A stretch of DNA of 64,000 bases from Phoronis australis (lineage: Eukaryota > Phoronida > Phoronidae), in assembly GCA_002633005.1 (NCBI GenBank), contig NMRA01000104.1:616841-680840 (forward strand), written 5' to 3'. Below the pieces are notes generated by a model. It saw nothing but the letters and a program-made list of their open reading frames with translations. It was not told the origin of the DNA and ran no database searches. Made by a program: the position numbers and the translations under genes. Below, in pieces: positions 14,401 through 23,067 of this stretch; within the stretch, counting starts at the first letter, position 1, and every line of letters starts with the position of its first letter.

Positions 14401-17400
14401 ATGCAGGGCAGCCAAATTTTAAACGACATGAGAAGATGTGCGCTCGCCAGCTAAAGGTATACAAGTGTCGAACCTGTGGCGCCAAAAGTACGTCTGCGCA
14501 CTCAGAGAGGAGGCACAGCAGCAAGTACGGCCACGGGGATATGGATGACAAGTAGGAGACGAACCGCAATCGACTAAAGGCCGATGCAGCGAGGGAGACG
14601 GGAGGTGGCAGCCGACGATGTGGAGATGATCTCCAGCCCAACCCTTCCCCAGGAAGAGGTCCTGACATGGGACAGCAAATGACGTTCACAAACATGCGGT
14701 GGTCTTCTTGCCCAGTGTCGTGGGGCCGAGACTATTCGACATGTATTTAGTTTAATTTGTTCTTAGTTTTTTTGTGATCTGTGATTATATTTCACTAGAT
14801 GTGAATTTTAAGTATCTGCATGTACAGGTATATTAGGACCCATATATAGTGGTACACTTTTATACCTCAAACAAAACATGGCGGAGTTTGCATCCCCTCG
14901 CAGGTCACGGGAACTGTTCTTTGCAGGTCCTACGTGCATGGATTGTGTAGACGAGGACAGGAGAGCACTCTCTCACAATTTAGAGTCTTCATAGCCACCT
15001 AATGTCTGCCAATACTACCTCAAAGACCAATGTATCTATGGCGATAGCTGCAGGTATGACCATTTCACGGTTGACCCAGAAAGGCAGTTTACAATCCGAC
15101 TCCATTAACGTACATACTTGATATTAATATTTTCTGAATCCTCTCATCAGGGTGATCATGGTGATTCCAAAAATGTATTACTCATGCCGATTAGGCTCTT
15201 TTTATTCATGCATTCACCCTTTTTACGAGATGTTCATTTGCGGCAGCCGATCTCGAGTGACCGCCATTATAAAACTGTGACACCTGTCGGCAGGAATGAT
15301 AACTACAACGATCATGCGTGTGTCAAAAAGCTTTTTATCATTGTCTACCCAAACTGTAGACAGTGACCACTGTCTCTAGCTGACTAGAGTCTATAGGAGC
15401 TACACCGTATCTATCTGACTAGAGACGGTGGTCACGGCTGTCTAGAGAACTTAGCCTTAGTTAGGCCTGTGTTGGCCAGCCAGCTAGCATTCGGGCTAGC
15501 TAGCTGTATGAATAACACCAAGACTAGTACTCCGCTAACTAATACTAAGCCTTAATTGGTACAAAGCTGTATACTAAATCAGTGGCGGATCTAGGATATC
15601 ACAAGGGGGGCCCCAACATTTTTTGTCCGGCTGTAAGCATTTGCGCAAACTGAACCACGATTGTAGATGAGCATAGCACGGTATGGGGGGAAACCCCCCT
15701 CCCGCCCAGGAAATTTTTCTGTTTTTACCTCTAAAAATCAAGCATTTTCCTTGATTCCTGAAGTATTATCCAAGAAAAAAAGAAAAAAAAAACACGGAGA
15801 ACGTGTCAAACAGGAAAAACTGAACGTACCAAAGACTCGAACTCACGACCTGGCAGATAGAGAGCGCGTGCGTTACCACTACACCACCACGATTTTACAA
15901 ATCTCATACTAAAAGACCAACTTGTTTATGGTCCACAGCGTTTGCGCGCGAAACCTACTTCTTTTCGTAATGATTACACGTTTTATATTTTGTGCCATCT
16001 ATTGTTAACAAATTTGTCGTATTTAAAATAGTCTTCAAATGCCCAAAAGACCAAATCCGTTTTTCGTGTTGGCAATAATGACGGGATTGCTTTGGAAATC
16101 GTCTTAAGATAAGGTTTGACAAAGAGAGTATTGCGAGTTTCTGAGTAATTCACTTAGGCTTCGATTAAAATTCACATCTTACCAGCAGCTTCTATTTTTT
16201 CATCGTCAATCAGGTTCCATTCTCTTTAAAAAATGAAGTAAATTTTCTTCATTGCACAGTGGAGCAGACGACGAAAACGGAGTCGTAGTGCGCAGCGCCA
16301 CTGCCGGTCGCCTGGGATATCGCGGGAGAGCCTATACTTAGCCATAGCTCCGTTACGAATACGCCGTGTTCCGAATTTGACAGTTGAAATTGGGTTTGAG
16401 CCCCCCCCCCCAAACACTAAAACTGCACACATTTAAATCTTCTTTTCATCCGTATAATTTTAATTACCGNAAAGCACGTCTGCGCACTCAGAGAGGAGGC
16501 ACAGCAGCAAGTACAGCCACGAGGATATGGATGACAAGTGGGAGACGAACCGCAATCGACTAAAGGCCGATGCAGCGAGGGAAAGACGACGGGAGGTGGC
16601 AGCCGACGATATGGAGAGGACCTCCAGCCCAACCCTTCCCCGGGAAGAGGTCCTGACATGGGACCGCAAATGACGTTCACAAACATGCGGTGGTCTTCTT
16701 GCCCAGTGTCGTGGGGCCGAGACTATTCGACATGTATTTAATTTTGTTCTTAGTTTTTTTGTGATCTGTGATTATATTTCACTAGATGTGAATTTTAAGT
16801 ATCTGCATGTACATGTATATTGGGACCCATATATAGTGGTACACTTTTATACCTCAAACAAGACATGGCGGAGTTTGCATCCCCCCGCAGGTCACGGGAA
16901 CTGTTCTTTGCAGGTCCTACTTGCATAGATTGTGTAGACGAGGCCAGGAGAGCATTCTCTCACAATTTAGAGTCTTCATAGCCACCTAATGTCTGCCGAT
17001 ACTACCTCAAAGACCAATGTACCTATGGCGATAGCGGCAGCCTGCAGGTATGACCATTTCAGGGTTGACCCAGAAAGGCAGTTTACAATCCGACTCCATT
17101 AACGTACATACTTGATATTAATATTTCCTGAATCCTCTCATCAGGGTGATCATGGTGATTCCAAAAATGTATTACTCGTGCCGATTAGGCTCTTTTTATT
17201 CATGCATTCACCGTTTTTACGAGATGTTCATTTGCGGCCCAGCCAATCTCGAGTGACCGCCATTATAAAACTGTGACACCTGTCGGCAGGAATGATAACT
17301 ACAACGATCATGCGTGTGTCAAAAAGCTTTTTATCATTGTCTACCCAAACTGTAGACAGTGACCACTGTCTCTAGCTGACTAGAGTCTACAGGAGCTACA

Positions 17401-17844
17401 CCGTATCTATCTGACTAGAGACGGTGGTCACGGCTGTCTAGAGAACTTAGCCTTAGTTAGGCCTGTGTTGGCCAGCCAGCTAGCATTCGGGCTAGCTGTA
17501 TGAATAACACCAAGACTAGTACTCCGCTAACTAATAATAGTAATACTAAGCCTTAATTGGTACAAAGTCAAAGCTGTATACTAAATATACATTTTGACGA
17601 CTGGCTGGCTACGCTAACACATACTTAGTCCTTGATAATTGCTCTCTTCCACACCACCTCCATTGTCTACCACTTCGATCACTTCACTCCCATACTCCTT
17701 CAGCCGAACGTCGATTGAGCTGGCCCCAGCATCTATCGCATTCTCAACCAGTTCTTTGACCGCAGAGGCAAGTGTCAGCACCACTTGCCCTGAGCAAATC
17801 CTGTGAACTGTCCCACGATCTATTGTCTGAATTGCAGCAGACAT
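1285..17844 (-). CDS. PMS2: PMS2, mismatch-repair endonuclease subunit of MutL-alpha (partial, 13 visible exons)
   Basis: PMS2 pairs with MLH1 and nicks the error-containing strand after MutS recognition of a mismatch, in the nucleus. Visible coding exons in transcript order: 17625-17844, 12600-12702, 11892-11994, 11057-11226, 10328-10406, 8737-8925, 6966-7045, 6607-6726, 5320-5422, 3892-4568, 2816-2915, 2363-2490, 1285-1415. All have GT donors and AG acceptors, and phases match at every junction except the one crossing the N gap. The product contains the GHKL ATPase motifs [17 protein letters not shown] and GFRGEAL and the endonuclease metal motif [12 protein letters not shown]. The start ATG at 17842-17844 opens [20 protein letters not shown], which aligns with the conserved N-terminus. 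One exon is missing between 8737 and 7045. Roughly the last 130 residues expected for the family are not in the window and must lie left of position 1. Family identity is very secure. Confidence 0.96.
1416..2362. other. PMS2 intron, no recognised feature
   Basis: AT-rich intronic sequence between the two endonuclease-domain exons. A short phrase at 1780-1850 (AGCTTCCTCTTGCGACATTG and following) resembles the degenerate repeat at 29.2-29.9 kb, so part of it is probably an old dispersed repeat. Confidence 0.5.
2816..6726 (-). CDS. PMS2: PMS2 disordered linker exons with a PIP-box
   Basis: Exons 6607-6726, 5320-5422, 3892-4568 and 2816-2915 encode the region between the ATPase and endonuclease domains. 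The 677-bp exon is rich in Ser, Asp, Glu and Thr and has no recognisable fold, as expected for this linker. The junction of exon 5320-5422 (last base C) with 3892-4568 (first bases AA) creates a Gln codon and the sequence QRKLDTFF, a textbook Q-x-x-L-x-x-F-F PCNA-interacting peptide. Exon 2816-2915 has [12 protein letters not shown], matching the conserved segment just before the C-terminal domain. For exon 6607-6726 I chose the donor GTAAAT (ending KWF) because the alternative GTTTGT four bases earlier would create a stop. Confidence 0.9.
4569..6606. repeat. PMS2 introns around exon 5320-5422, with an intronic duplication
   Basis: Apart from exon 5320-5422 no coding sequence is supported. 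The stretch 5721-5850 is a diverged copy of 8461-8590. Both contain TTGTAAGCAAG then TATTAAA or CATTAAA, then CTCTGGTAGTTA or CACTGGTAGTTA, then AGTCTGA and GAATATGC-TGATGCC. The copies are 2.7 kb apart in the same orientation and flank exons of the same gene. Either an old segmental duplication or two copies of one dispersed repeat would explain them. Confidence 0.55.
6966..8925 (-). CDS. PMS2: PMS2 transducer-domain exons flanking the assembly gap
   Basis: Exon 8737-8925 is 63 codons, FSSLMPFKQ to PCDVIK, and includes [20 protein letters not shown], the conserved transducer segment. It ends in phase 0. The next visible exon, 6966-7045, starts with the last two bases of a codon (phase 1), then reads [20 protein letters not shown], where the [10 protein letters not shown] strand and its lysine are conserved in the family. 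The phase mismatch, and the absence of the segment other PMS2 proteins have here (the NEVYHMYNRHQYPF region), show that one exon of about 70-85 bp is missing. I did not find it in the readable 7878-8736 sequence, so it probably lies in the N run. Confidence 0.92.
7045..7194. repeat. 42-bp minisatellite overlapping the splice acceptor of a PMS2 exon
   Basis: The unit starting GAACCAGATGACCTATCTG repeats at 7057, 7099, 7141 and 7183 with exactly 42 bp spacing and almost no divergence, then runs into the N gap. On the minus (transcribed) strand each unit contains CTTGTGTTACAG, identical to the last 12 intron bases in front of exon 6966-7045. The array therefore carries several copies of the real 3' splice acceptor in tandem. 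The near-identity of units means recent expansion. The long open frames drawn across this array are artefacts of a unit length divisible by three. Confidence 0.95.
7195..7877. other. Assembly gap (683 N)
   Basis: The gap starts inside the 42-bp minisatellite, so the break is probably due to array collapse. It most likely hides the rest of the array and one short PMS2 exon. Confidence 0.98.
7878..8736. repeat. PMS2 intron with second copy of the local duplication
   Basis: Contains the 8461-8590 copy of the sequence at 5721-5850. I looked on the minus strand for the missing transducer exon and did not find it. Confidence 0.5.
8926..10327. other. PMS2 intron, nothing recognised
   Basis: AT-rich, with only short ORFs on both strands and no similarity to known proteins that I can see. 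A short direct repeat (AATTAAGC preceded by TCAAA) occurs at 9663-9672 and 9714-9725. Confidence 0.5.
10328..17844 (-). CDS. PMS2: PMS2 exons 1-5: GHKL ATPase domain
   Basis: Exon 1 (220 bp, ends phase 1) carries motif I (E and N of [11 protein letters not shown]) and motif II (DNGGGV). Exon 2 (12600-12702) reads [20 protein letters not shown] then [13 protein letters not shown], which is motif III. Exon 3 (11892-11994) contains [16 protein letters not shown]. Exon 4 (11057-11226) begins [20 protein letters not shown], holding the motif IV GTT and the family-diagnostic [11 protein letters not shown]. Exon 5 (10328-10406) ends LTNLFGAKQ. All ATP-binding residues I can identify are intact, so the ATPase should be functional. 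Intron 1 is unusually long (12703-17624) because of transposon insertions. Confidence 0.95.
12990..14084 (+). pseudogene. Ty3/gypsy retrotransposon pol relic (integrase and downstream linker)
   Basis: The segment 13045-13170 reads, in one frame, [19 protein letters not shown] then LMCAQRK, the integrase zinc-binding region. After a frameshift, 13240-13823 encodes the catalytic core: [11 protein letters not shown] (first Asp), [11 protein letters not shown] (second Asp) and [19 protein letters not shown] (Glu), then [20 protein letters not shown]. About 20 residues that normally sit between the first two Asp residues are missing. After another stop, [21 protein letters not shown] and [13 protein letters not shown] (13850-13990) match the region after the integrase. 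With at least two frameshifts and a deletion the element is dead. It is a transposon inside a PMS2 intron. Confidence 0.9.
14085..14484 (+). pseudogene. Probable 3' part of the gypsy polyprotein
   Basis: An open frame at 14212-14454 is rich in Gly and Ser and looks like no known domain. Just after it, [21 protein letters not shown] (14455-14517) has a C-x2-C ... H-x4-H spacing like a small zinc finger. Its position after the integrase suggests the element's terminal coding segment, but this is inference. Confidence 0.45.
14878..15108 (+). pseudogene. Makorin-like CCCH zinc-finger fragment, copy 1
   Basis: Codons 15004-15063 read [20 protein letters not shown], a C-x7-C-x5-C-x3-H finger with the CRYY...YGD.CRYDH pattern typical of makorin RING ubiquitin ligases. 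The frame closes with TAA at 15106-15108. An in-frame TAG lies five codons upstream of the first Cys, and no RING domain follows. ATGGCGGAG at 14878 opens a separate short frame, [20 protein letters not shown], in the same orientation. Both could be exons or a decayed retrocopy. I read it as a captured host fragment, not a functional gene. Confidence 0.55.
15357..15444. repeat. Imperfect hairpin inside the direct repeat
   Basis: The left arm AGACAGTGACCACTGTCTCT pairs with the right arm AGAGACGGTGGTCACGGCTG and TCT, leaving a loop of about 30 bases. The same structure is kept in copy 2 at about 17353-17441. Confidence 0.65.
15580..15910 (-). mobile_element. tRNA-derived SINE-like element
   Basis: On the minus strand, TGGTGTAGTGG (15876-15886) matches an RNA polymerase III A box, and GTTCGAGTC (15834-15842) matches a B box, with 33 bases between them, as in a tRNA. 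The element then runs to CCTAGATCCGCCACTG at 15580-15595, which recurs (inverted or diverged) at 18570-18585 and 21902-21917. It sits exactly at the edge of direct-repeat copy 1, so it probably inserted there. Confidence 0.6.
15911..16469. other. Non-coding spacer between the direct repeats
   Basis: No coding capacity is recognised. A run of 13 C at 16400-16412 could be a repeat end or a sequencing weak point. Confidence 0.45.
16470..16470. other. Single ambiguous base at the edge of direct-repeat copy 2
   Basis: The lone N is the exact position where similarity to copy 1 begins. That is the pattern of a contig join rather than a sequencing error, so the duplication could be two haplotypes placed in tandem. 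Confidence 0.9.
16471..17586 (+). repeat. Direct repeat, copy 2
   Basis: Same content as 14485-15579. Its CCCH finger is broken: a 7-base insertion at about 17035-17045 turns SCRYDH into a frameshifted SGSLQV and a stop. The gypsy-type terminal frame differs by an AGA CGA insertion ([11 protein letters not shown] in place of a shorter form). The copy ends at ACTAAAT, 38 bp before the PMS2 exon 1 donor. Confidence 0.85.
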
Positions 17845-18020
17845 TGTCTTGTTGAATATCCATGCTACGAAACATTATAGAGCAAGCTAATATTCTGTGG
17901 GACTTCTGCTAAGCGGTCACATGTGTCAATTTGGACGGCCATGCTTGACCTTCGCGCCTGAAAGCTGTAGTATACTTGAACTTAAACTTTTTCTACTCTC
18001 AAGATCGCGCATGCGTGATT
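17845..18020 (-). promoter_or_regulatory. PMS2 promoter region with NRF1- and E2F-like sites
   Basis: GCGCATGCGT at 18007-18016 is a near-perfect NRF1 motif (palindromic), and TTCGCGCC at 17951-17958 resembles an E2F site. They lie about 160 and 110 bp upstream of the PMS2 start codon. Both motifs are common at CpG-rich, TATA-less promoters of DNA-repair genes. No TATA box is evident. Confidence 0.5.
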
Positions 18021-19024
18021 TTGGAAAGCGTTAAAGTGCTAGTAGCAGTTGTTCAGTTCGAACGAACTCTTAGCTTTTTTATGTGGTACTTCCTGCAGTT
18101 CTCTGCTCGGTTTGAACAATTCTTTTTTTTCACCCCTAGATCTCCTTTACCGGAATGTGTGTCACAAAATCGGAAGAACATGCAAGTGATTAACAGATCA
18201 TTGTTTGAAGAATAAAATAAAAAGCTGGCTAAAAAACTCATAAAATGTACTTAACATTTACTTTGTTTTATGAACATATGATTAGCTTTAGACTAGTGCA
18301 ATTTTAGTCCAGGCAAACGTGACTCCTTGAGTGACCTTTCCACCTTTACTCGGGTATTTCAAGCTCACACATAAGCTATCTTGAAATGAAGCAGAATTTC
18401 AAGTCCAAGCACTACAAATAAATCACGGTGAAGAGACTGGACGGTAGGCTACCGCCCTCTTCTGGCTCGCGATTGGACTGGTCTAAATGAATGACGTTGA
18501 TAGTAACTTAGCAAAACGCGAATGCACTTCAGTCTCGATATCTTCTCCAAAATTAAATAAATGTAAACTCAGTGGCAAATCTACGTTTTCAGTAAGGGGG
18601 CGTTTAGGATGGAGTGAATCCGAGGCGGCGTAGCGCGAGACTCAATGAATCACGACAATTGAATGGTGAAGCCAATGTTCAGCTCACCAAGGAGAATGTC
18701 CTAAGTCATGAGACAACGTCAAAAGACCTTTAAAATAAAGAAAAATATGTCTAATGTGGGTGCTGTGTCTTATGACCGGCTACAGTTTACATGGTTGGTG
18801 TCACAATGAACCATGTAGCTTGGGGTTCCATACTGATAAAATTGCGTGAAACTGAAAAAACGACAACGTAGAAACAGCTAGCTAAGCTATAACTTGTCCA
18901 ATCTCGGAAACGAATAATTGCGTTTTGGAAACTCAACGAGACATATTCAAAGAGAAAGCCAACGTTTTCCATCAACAAAAAATAAATTTTAAGTACTACC
19001 ATGTTTACTGAGTGAAGCCAAATC
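18021..19024. repeat. Spacer upstream of PMS2 with a CAGTGGC repeat fragment
   Basis: CAGTGGCAAATCTACG at 18570-18585, followed by AAGGGGGCG, is a diverged copy of the CAGTGGCGGATCTAGG terminus seen at 15580. Nothing else is recognised. Confidence 0.5.
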
Positions 19025-20122
19025 TCAAATCATTTACGAGACCTCATTGGCGTGTTTTTGTTGAAAAGTTTCAAGAGACTTTTTAGTGACTTTGCGATCA
19101 ATAATTTGTAATACACAAAAAACGGCGATGGCATTAATTTTTTAAAGCTTTGCCTCATCTGAAAGTGGTTGTGTGACACTGCTTTTCCAGAAGCGCGGTG
19201 GATTTTTTTTGGAATCATTTACGAGACGTGCATATACTCAACAATAGTGCACATGTGGAAATTAAAATAACTCTACAAAGCTATCAATGGTGATGTGCGA
19301 AATCAATGCACAGTTTTGAAAGTTTTTGGCGGACATTTAGGACAAAATTTGGCATTTGAAACTGGTTGCTTATCATTTACGAGCCTTCATTTACGGGACG
19401 ACAATTTTATAATTAGGTCAAGTCCAATTCTTGAATTTCATCTGCTATTTGCATGTGTGACATGAATATAGGTCAATTTTTCAAAAACGAACACGTACGC
19501 TTTTACAGCCGACTTTGATACTGTCTGAAAATACTCGCTAAAGAAGTCAGTAGAGCTTTTGGGTAAATTTTCAGTAATCTCACTTTTATAATTCACATGT
19601 TTTAGGGTTGTTATTAACGTACTAGAAGAAGTGACGAAATGCTTTCTGTGAAACATACTTTGATTAGAATTTGCTTGACGTTGGTCTTCAAGTTGATAAG
19701 TTCTCGAAAAAAATTGTCACGTAAATGACATCCATTGTCCCGTAAGTGATTTGTTTTATTTTCACTCAATATTCAATTCATTTTTAAGTAGTAATTGAAT
19801 TATTATCCGTGACGATACATGACTTAATGCACCTGGTCTTGCAAAAATAATGATGACATCTTTTTATTTTATTTAGTTCCTATTAATTAGAGTTTGTCAC
19901 ATTGGTTTGCGTTGCAGAATGTCAACATCTAAGTCGCAGCGGATGAAGGAATAGTCTCGAGAGCCCGTAACAAGGCACAACTTGGTGACGAGTGGCTTAG
20001 AAGACAGAGAAAGTGAACTAGTTGGGAATTTCGTACCAGTGTCAGAACTGACAGGAGTATAAAAAGTCGAAAGACAAGAAAACAACAGAGTGTTAGCTGA
20101 GGCCAAAGAAGTCATTATATAA

Positions 20123-20358
20123 GTGAAGGAAGGCAATTGTGTTTGTAAATATGCGGAAGGTCGTCGATATCTTGGACAAGTCGTGGACACACATGATGTC
20201 GACTTGCCTGTGGAAGTCAACTTCTTGCAGCCGTCCAGTGAGTGGATTGTTTCAACGTGGCCGAAGGAAACAACATTTGGCTACGGAAAGATGACATCTT
20301 GAAGCTCGTCCTGGACCTCGCATCTACTGGGAAAGCTGCAGAGTGTTCAAGGCGCTAG
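20123..20358 (+). pseudogene. Degraded C-terminal ORF of a transposon-type protein
   Basis: The frame from 20123 reads VKEGNCVCKYAEGRRYLGQV then VDTHDVDLPVEVNFLQPSSE and WIVSTWPKE. After a one- or two-base shift near 20264 it continues NNIWLRKDDILKLVLDLAST and ends at TAG 20356-20358. The layout (V..Y....Y.G.V ... V.VNF ... W ... KDDIL) resembles a small beta-barrel-like C-terminal module often seen in ORFs linked to invertebrate DNA transposons. Family assignment is uncertain. Upstream frames carry several stops. Confidence 0.45.
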
Positions 20359-20751
20359 ATGAATTGCTGGACTACCTTGATTTCTCCAAATAAAGTTTAA
20401 AGCCGAGTTAAAATTGCCGTCAAAAGGTTTTTAACCTTAACAGTCTTTAGCCCAATTGTCAACGCTTGAATTACCTTAAGTCGTCATTTACGGGACGTGA
20501 CTTGTGAGGTGTTAGATATCAGGCCCAATTGTATAGCAAATGTTTTAAAAATGTTGAATGCAAACTTTTGGATTTACCAATACATGTACAATGTGAGTTG
20601 TGTTACAAATGTCTCCACGTGCCTTCTTACAACACAGACGCTTGAATTATAATCTGTTGTCATTTTTATTACATAATCAGTTACATCAACTCATACAGGT
20701 GACAACAAATAGCCTTGAATACGTATACTATCCGTCATTACTTCATACCAG

Positions 20752-20787
20752 CAGGAAGAGATAACCAGGCCTGGTTATCTCTTCCTG
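20752..20787. repeat. Perfect 36-bp palindrome without spacer
   Basis: The left half CAGGAAGAGATAACCAGG is followed immediately by its exact reverse complement. It could extrude as a cruciform, or be a fold-back sequencing or assembly artefact. Confidence 0.95.
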
Positions 20788-20900
20788 ATACCAGTTATTT
20801 CCTGAAGTGTTGGTGGTCAGAAATAATAGCTAACGTCACAATATCACTTGCCCCTCACTTACGGGACATAATTTGTCATTTACGAGACATCTTTAAATTC

Positions 20901-21539
20901 ACTTAAGGATTTTTTTAGTCATCACGTTATAGGATATTGAATACCAGTTTTTGAATGATCGATAGTCGCTAATGAAGACTAAGACAAGTGCAAACACCAC
21001 GGCACCTGTTTTTATAAAACACAGTTATAAACAAACGACGTGTTTTAAAAAGTAAACATTTTGTTCAAAAGTTTAATTTTTATATGTCCATGAAAAATAC
21101 ACAAGAAAGTAGAAAATACTAAGAGCTACTTTTCTCGATTTTACCAAGCATGCTGATTGATAAAATTGCACAATGAGATTGTTCGTTGTCAATGATAACA
21201 AACTAGACCGAAAATTAACCCACCGAACGCGTTTTTCTGTTTTCAAATAAATTATCCAGTTGCTCTAATAAAACAACAAAATAAATTTATAACTGCACTT
21301 GCTGAGCTGAGGAAATTGTTCAAAATTTATCATTTATACGTTAAACTAAGAAAAAATAATACGTTAGCTCCAGATGAAGATATGTGAAAATCGAGTGTCA
21401 CAGGTGTCGAATTAATTGTCGCGATTCATTGAGAATGGCTCAGCGCTGAGCGGGTCGGGATCGGGTCCCCTCTCCCGTGTAACATTTTTGTGGTTTTTAG
21501 TAGCTGATTTCCTTTTCCTGGCGAAATTTATTTCAATTT
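20901..21539. other. Spacer, nothing recognised
   Basis: AT-rich, non-coding, and without clear repeats. Confidence 0.5.
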
Positions 21540-21917
21540 TTATCTTTGATCCTGTCCGAGGGGGAGTTTGAACCCCCTGAAACCCCACCCCTCCCCTGTA
21601 AACCCGCCTCTGGTGTACTCAGTGATCAAGTGGAGACTGAACCGGCNNNNNNNNNNNNNNNNNNNNNNNNNNNNNNNNNNNNNNNNNNNNNNNNNNNNNN
21701 NNNNNNNNNNNNNNNNNNNNNNNNNNNNNNNNNNNNNNNNNNNNNNNNNNNNNNNNNNNNNNNNNNNNNNNNNNNNNNNNNNNTTTTAGTCCACCGATAG
21801 ATTTTCGGGACACTAGGAGGTTCACATTCACTTTTGGGGCCCCTGCAGTTGTGCGCTTTGCCCAATTCCCCAAGGCAACATGTTGCCCTCCCTTATGGTA
21901 TCCTAGATCCGCCATTG
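21540..21917 (-). mobile_element. SINE-like repeat interrupted by an assembly gap
   Basis: Read on the minus strand, it starts CAATGGCGGATCTAGG (21902-21917), the same terminus as at 15580. It is interrupted by an N run at 21647-21783 and ends in a G/C-rich stretch with CCCC runs (21560-21612). The long ORFs across it are artefacts of the N run. Confidence 0.55.
21647..21783. other. Assembly gap (137 N)
   Basis: Run of N within the repeat. Confidence 0.98.
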
Positions 21918-23060
21918 TAGCTGGATTCGATGACAACTGACCACTAGTAAAGCTATATGAAAAGTCTTCAAGACAAAGTGCGGATACGTCGTTCCAAAGA
22001 AAGTCTAAAATTCAACCCACCATGAAAGTTTACATGAATCAGAGGTAAGCAAGCGGTGCTTCTAGTTCGGATTTTCAACGTCAGTTGCTATAGCGGTGAT
22101 CAGGTTCAGATCAAAGCACTCTATAGATCACAATTTTATTTTACGTTGAATTATATACTTTTCCGTGTACAGAAACAACTGAGAATTTATCATGCTGGAA
22201 AGCTTTCAATGAATAAATCATACGGTTATGGCAAAATGATTATGCTGTGGTCGGCAATTTTGTTTCACCTTCTATTCCGATGCCAAATCATGAGTGGCCT
22301 GTAATCCCAAATTTTCTGACTTTTTCATGTAATTTTGGTGATACTAGGATAAACCATGTCTCCCTAGGTTTTTACAATTTACCCCCCTAATTTTGAAAGG
22401 CTTAGAAAATATTGATAAGAAACCCCCGCAACTGCTCTTTTGTGTTATTATATGCATGGTGACGGGCCGAAAGCCATGAAGAATCCAATACAAGACCATT
22501 CAATTGAAAATCCAAGCTATATTTCTAAAATAACACTTGTAAATTTTCAAGTGGTAAAAACAATACATTTTTTACATTTTACTGTAATTAAAATAAGTGA
22601 AGTTTGTATTGGGTACATATACTTTAGAAGAATGTTTTTTCATTTCTATGGCAAATTTAATAAGGCAGTTGAAAAACAAATTACTCCAAATGAAACACGA
22701 AAAACTATTTGTTTAAAAAATGAAAACCTTGCACCTCTCTGAAAAGATTTACAAATTGACCAGGATATGTCTCCAATTTTTTCTGCGATAGTGAAATCTT
22801 GGAATTAATTAAAACATTGAATTTTTTCAAACATGTTTTGAAGACACTGTACCGAATCCTCTGTCATTACCATATTTTCTGTATGTAGGGATGCATTGTC
22901 CGATCGCATGGTTTTATACATTCGCCTTGAGCTTTGTTGTGTTACTTTACTATGATCAATTTGGCGATAGACAAGTGTTTTGGCAAACCTTTAAATCAAA
23001 TTGTTTACCATGATAGCAAGTAGCAGTATATATTAATAAAAAACAACGGAACGATTTAAA
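21918..23060. other. Spacer, nothing recognised
   Basis: Strongly AT-rich. Open frames at 22056-22304 and 22440-22742 have no recognisable motifs and no splice support, and look random. Confidence 0.5.
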
Positions 23061-23067
23061 CCGGCTT

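Larger units (their letters stand above)
14485..15579 (+). repeat. Direct repeat, copy 1 (retroelement 3' end plus makorin-like finger)
   Basis: This 1,095-bp block matches 16471-17586 along its whole length with scattered substitutions and small indels. It contains an open segment, [14 protein letters not shown]..., that reads into [16 protein letters not shown], then an AT-rich stretch, ATGGCGGAG at 14878, a CCCH finger at 15007-15063, and an imperfect hairpin at 15357-15444. It ends at ACTAAAT directly before a CAGTGGCGGATCTAGG element. It looks like the 3' end of the gypsy element together with non-retroviral sequence. Confidence 0.85.
12703..17624. mobile_element. PMS2 intron 1, a nested transposon cluster
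   Basis: The intron is 4.9 kb, against 0.2-1.4 kb for the other readable PMS2 introns. It contains a gypsy pol relic in the opposite orientation to PMS2, two copies of a 1.1-kb segment in direct orientation, a SINE-like insertion between them and a lone N at 16470. The second 1.1-kb copy ends only 38 bp from the splice donor of exon 1. Confidence 0.85.
19025..20900. mobile_element. Unclassified element with nine TCATTTACGRGAC-like motifs
   Basis: The motif occurs at 19030, 19215, 19373 and 19387 (+), 19716 and 19737 (-), and 20484, 20855 and 20876 (+). Copies vary at two or three positions (TCAYTTACGNGMC). Two neighbouring pairs are 21 bp apart and one pair is 14 bp apart. Such clusters are known as transposase-binding subterminal repeats in some DNA transposon families. 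The interval also holds a degraded ORF end and a perfect palindrome. I cannot define its termini or target-site duplication. Confidence 0.55.

Noticed and set aside
14485-17586. The 1.1-kb copies as the two LTRs of a gypsy element
   Set aside because: Both copies include the same end of the coding region ahead of the non-coding part, and pol is not between them. They do not have the layout of a 5' and 3' LTR pair.
21546-21936. Open frames across the second N run
   Set aside because: They exist only because N codons are not read as stops.
22056-22742. Two open frames in the AT-rich spacer
   Set aside because: Composition is what random AT-rich DNA gives. No motifs, splice sites or promoter.
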